Assembly: GCA_905181865.1 (NCBI GenBank) | Contig: CAJIZG010000001.1 | Coordinates: forward strand, 496,001 to 560,000 | Source of the DNA: Urechidicola croceus | GTDB lineage: Bacteria > Bacteroidota > Bacteroidia > Flavobacteriales > Flavobacteriaceae | Length of the DNA stretch: 64,000 nucleotides | Reading direction: 5' to 3' | In this document: piece after piece, positions 62,284 to 64,000 of the stretch | Numbering within the stretch: position 1 is the first letter of the stretch | Layout of the letters: every line of letters begins with the position of its first letter | The notes under the pieces: model-generated | Told to the model about the DNA's origin: nothing | What the model saw: only the letters and a program-made list of their open reading frames with translations | Databases searched by the model: none | Position numbers and translations under genes: made by a program

Positions 62284-64000
62284 ATGAGTAACAACAAAGA
62301 GAAGAAAGACGTGAAGGAACAAACTAAATTACCGAAATTTAATTCTTATTGGATTTATGCGATTGTATTCGCTCTAATTCTAGGATATCAATTAATGAGA
62401 GGTGTAAGTAATGTTTCTAGTGATTTATCAAAGAATGATTTCAAAGTTTTACTTGCTGAAAATGACATTGAAAAAATAACCATTGTTAATAAAGATATTG
62501 CACAAATTATTTTAACTGCTGAGGCACTAAACAAAGAAAAACATAAGGGACTTTCTGAACCTTCTTTGCTAAAAGATGCTAATGCGCCTCATTACACATA
62601 TGATTTCGGAGACTTACAAAATTTCGAAAATGAATTAAACAGTAAAAAGTCCGATTTAGATTTAGGTTTTGATACTGTATATGACAGTCAAGGCGATTTT
62701 ATGTCGCAGTTAATTGGATGGTTGCCATTAATATTATTAGTTGGAATCTGGATTTTCTTTATGAAACGTATGTCAGGTGGTGCCGGAGGAGGAGGTGGCG
62801 GACAAATTTTCAATATTGGAAAATCAAAAGCAAAACTATTTGATAAAGATCAAAAAGTAAAGGCCACTTTTAAGGATGTAGCAGGATTGGTTGGCGCAAA
62901 AGAAGAAGTTCAAGAAATTGTTGACTTTTTAAAAAACCCAGAAAAATATACCAATTTAGGAGGTAAAATTCCTAAAGGCGCTTTATTAGTAGGACCTCCA
63001 GGAACTGGAAAAACATTGCTAGCAAAAGCGGTTGCTGGAGAAGCAGATGTTCCTTTTTTCTCATTATCAGGTTCTGATTTTGTTGAAATGTTTGTGGGTG
63101 TTGGTGCATCTCGTGTACGTGATTTATTTAAGCAAGCCGCTCAAAAAGCACCTTCAATAATCTTTATTGATGAAATTGATGCTATAGGTAGAGCTCGTGG
63201 AAAAAGTAATATGACTGGTGGAAATGATGAACGTGAAAACACCTTAAATCAGTTGCTTACAGAAATGGATGGGTTTGGTACTGACGTAAATGTTATCGTA
63301 ATTGGAGCTACAAATAGAGCCGATGTATTGGACAAAGCCTTAATGCGTGCAGGAAGGTTTGACCGCCAAATATATGTTGATTTACCAGATCTTAACGAAC
63401 GAAAAGAAATTTTTGAGGTACACATCAAACCGCTTAAATTAGGTAAAGACGTAAACATTGACTTTTTAGCCCAACAAACCCCTGGATTCTCTGGAGCGGA
63501 CATTGCAAATATGTGTAATGAATCTGCCTTAATTGCGGCAAGACAAGAGAAAAAATTTGTAGAGCATCAAGACTTTTTAGATGCCGTTGATAGAATTATT
63601 GGAGGGTTAGAGAAAAAGAACAAAATAATTACTGTTGGAGAAAAAGAAACAATTGCATACCATGAAGCCGGTCATGCTACGGCAAGTTGGTTTTTAGAGC
63701 ATGCTGCTCCGTTGGTAAAAGTGACAATTGTTCCTCGAGGTCAATCACTAGGAGCTGCTTGGTACTTACCAGAAGAAAGAATGATTGTAAGAACCGAACA
63801 AATGTTAGACGAAATGTGCGCAACATTGGCAGGTAGAGCCGCAGAAAAACTTATATTTAATAAAATTTCTACAGGAGCTTTAAACGATCTAGAAAAAATC
63901 ACGCGTCAAGCGCGTGCAATGGTTACGGTTTATGGCCTGAATGATAAATTAGGAAATATTACGTATTACGATTCATCTGGGCAAAATGAATACGGCTTTA
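62284..64000 (+). CDS. ftsH: ATP-dependent zinc metalloprotease FtsH, 3' end outside window
   Basis: The frame is open from the ATG to the window edge (572 codons). It has two membrane helices (near residues 25-40 and 145-160) around a periplasmic domain, then AAA+ with Walker A GPPGTGKT near residue 237, Walker [12 protein letters not shown], the second region of homology [20 protein letters not shown] and the zinc site HEAGH at residues 460-464. GLVGAKEE stands where many FtsH have GLEGAKEE or GVDEAKEE. It degrades misfolded and regulatory membrane proteins. The C-terminal end is missing. Confidence 0.96.
   Translation, partial: MSNNKEKKDVKEQTKLPKFNSYWIYAIVFALILGYQLMRGVSNVSSDLSKNDFKVLLAENDIEKITIVNKDIAQIILTAEALNKEKHKGLSEPSLLKDANAPHYTYDFGDLQNFENELNSKKSDLDLGFDTVYDSQGDFMSQLIGWLPLILLVGIWIFFMKRMSGGAGGGGGGQIFNIGKSKAKLFDKDQKVKATFKDVAGLVGAKEEVQEIVDFLKNPEKYTNLGGKIPKGALLVGPPGTGKTLLAKAVAGEADVPFFSLSGSDFVEMFVGVGASRVRDLFKQAAQKAPSIIFIDEIDAIGRARGKSNMTGGNDERENTLNQLLTEMDGFGTDVNVIVIGATNRADVLDKALMRAGRFDRQIYVDLPDLNERKEIFEVHIKPLKLGKDVNIDFLAQQTPGFSGADIANMCNESALIAARQEKKFVEHQDFLDAVDRIIGGLEKKNKIITVGEKETIAYHEAGHATASWFLEHAAPLVKVTIVPRGQSLGAAWYLPEERMIVRTEQMLDEMCATLAGRAAEKLIFNKISTGALNDLEKITRQARAMVTVYGLNDKLGNITYYDSSGQNEYGF

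Overview
The window is AT-rich chromosomal DNA of a member of the Flavobacteriaceae (Bacteroidota). The evidence is a set of family signatures (DUF4834, DUF4159, YfhO, the FadN/FadA/acyl-CoA dehydrogenase operon, PASTA-RluD and Ddl-CoaD pairs, a zeaxanthin-type carotenoid cluster) and many TAnnTTTG -7 promoter boxes, the Bacteroidota form. No tRNA, rRNA, IS element, prophage or CRISPR array was recognised. The genus is not assigned.

Layout. 1-4.2 kb: minus-strand run of a glycosyltransferase (cut by the window edge), a methyltransferase, a YfhO membrane protein and DUF4834. 4.3-9.7 kb: plus-strand run with an outer-membrane-type protein, a GNAT-like protein, RsmE, DUF4159, a BASS transporter and a PlsC acyltransferase. 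10.1-18.7 kb: minus-strand genes for a GH3/serine-hydrolase fusion, a conserved small protein, a DEDD exonuclease, a sigma-54 activator without HTH, MscS and a NatAB-like ABC exporter. 18.8-24.8 kb: a MarR-controlled beta-oxidation operon. 24.9-28.4 kb: a cyclophilin lipoprotein, a secreted duplicated-domain protein and DnaK.

28.7-32.7 kb is a gene graveyard: an unknown lipoprotein remnant, an L-serine ammonia-lyase remnant, an SGNH-hydrolase lipoprotein remnant and a GH18 chitinase with two nonsense codons and a mutated active site, interspersed with two intact genes (a 76-residue protein and YaaA).

32.7-41.4 kb is a glycerol/glycerophosphodiester module: secreted GDPD, a YncE-propeller/phosphoesterase lipoprotein, GlpF, GlpK, GlpD and a divergent DeoR-type regulator with a clear triple operator. 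Between glpD and glpK lie four head-to-tail 92/93-bp units, each carrying one intact 23-codon ORF and a copy of the glpK leader; this is the most unusual structure in the window.

41.5-52.4 kb: RluD and PASTA on one side and Ddl-CoaD on the other flank a carotenoid block (NAD(P)-fold protein, CarH/LitR-like MerR regulator, four-FAS1 lipoprotein, CrtI, CrtB, an unknown protein, CrtZ, lycopene cyclase) expected to make zeaxanthin. 52.4-64 kb: M14 peptidase, a two-subunit molybdenum hydroxylase, an LspA-like protein, SulP, a NUDIX/PyrE divergent pair whose start codons overlap in one CATG, an SRPBCC-like protein, BirA, RsfS and the first 572 codons of FtsH.
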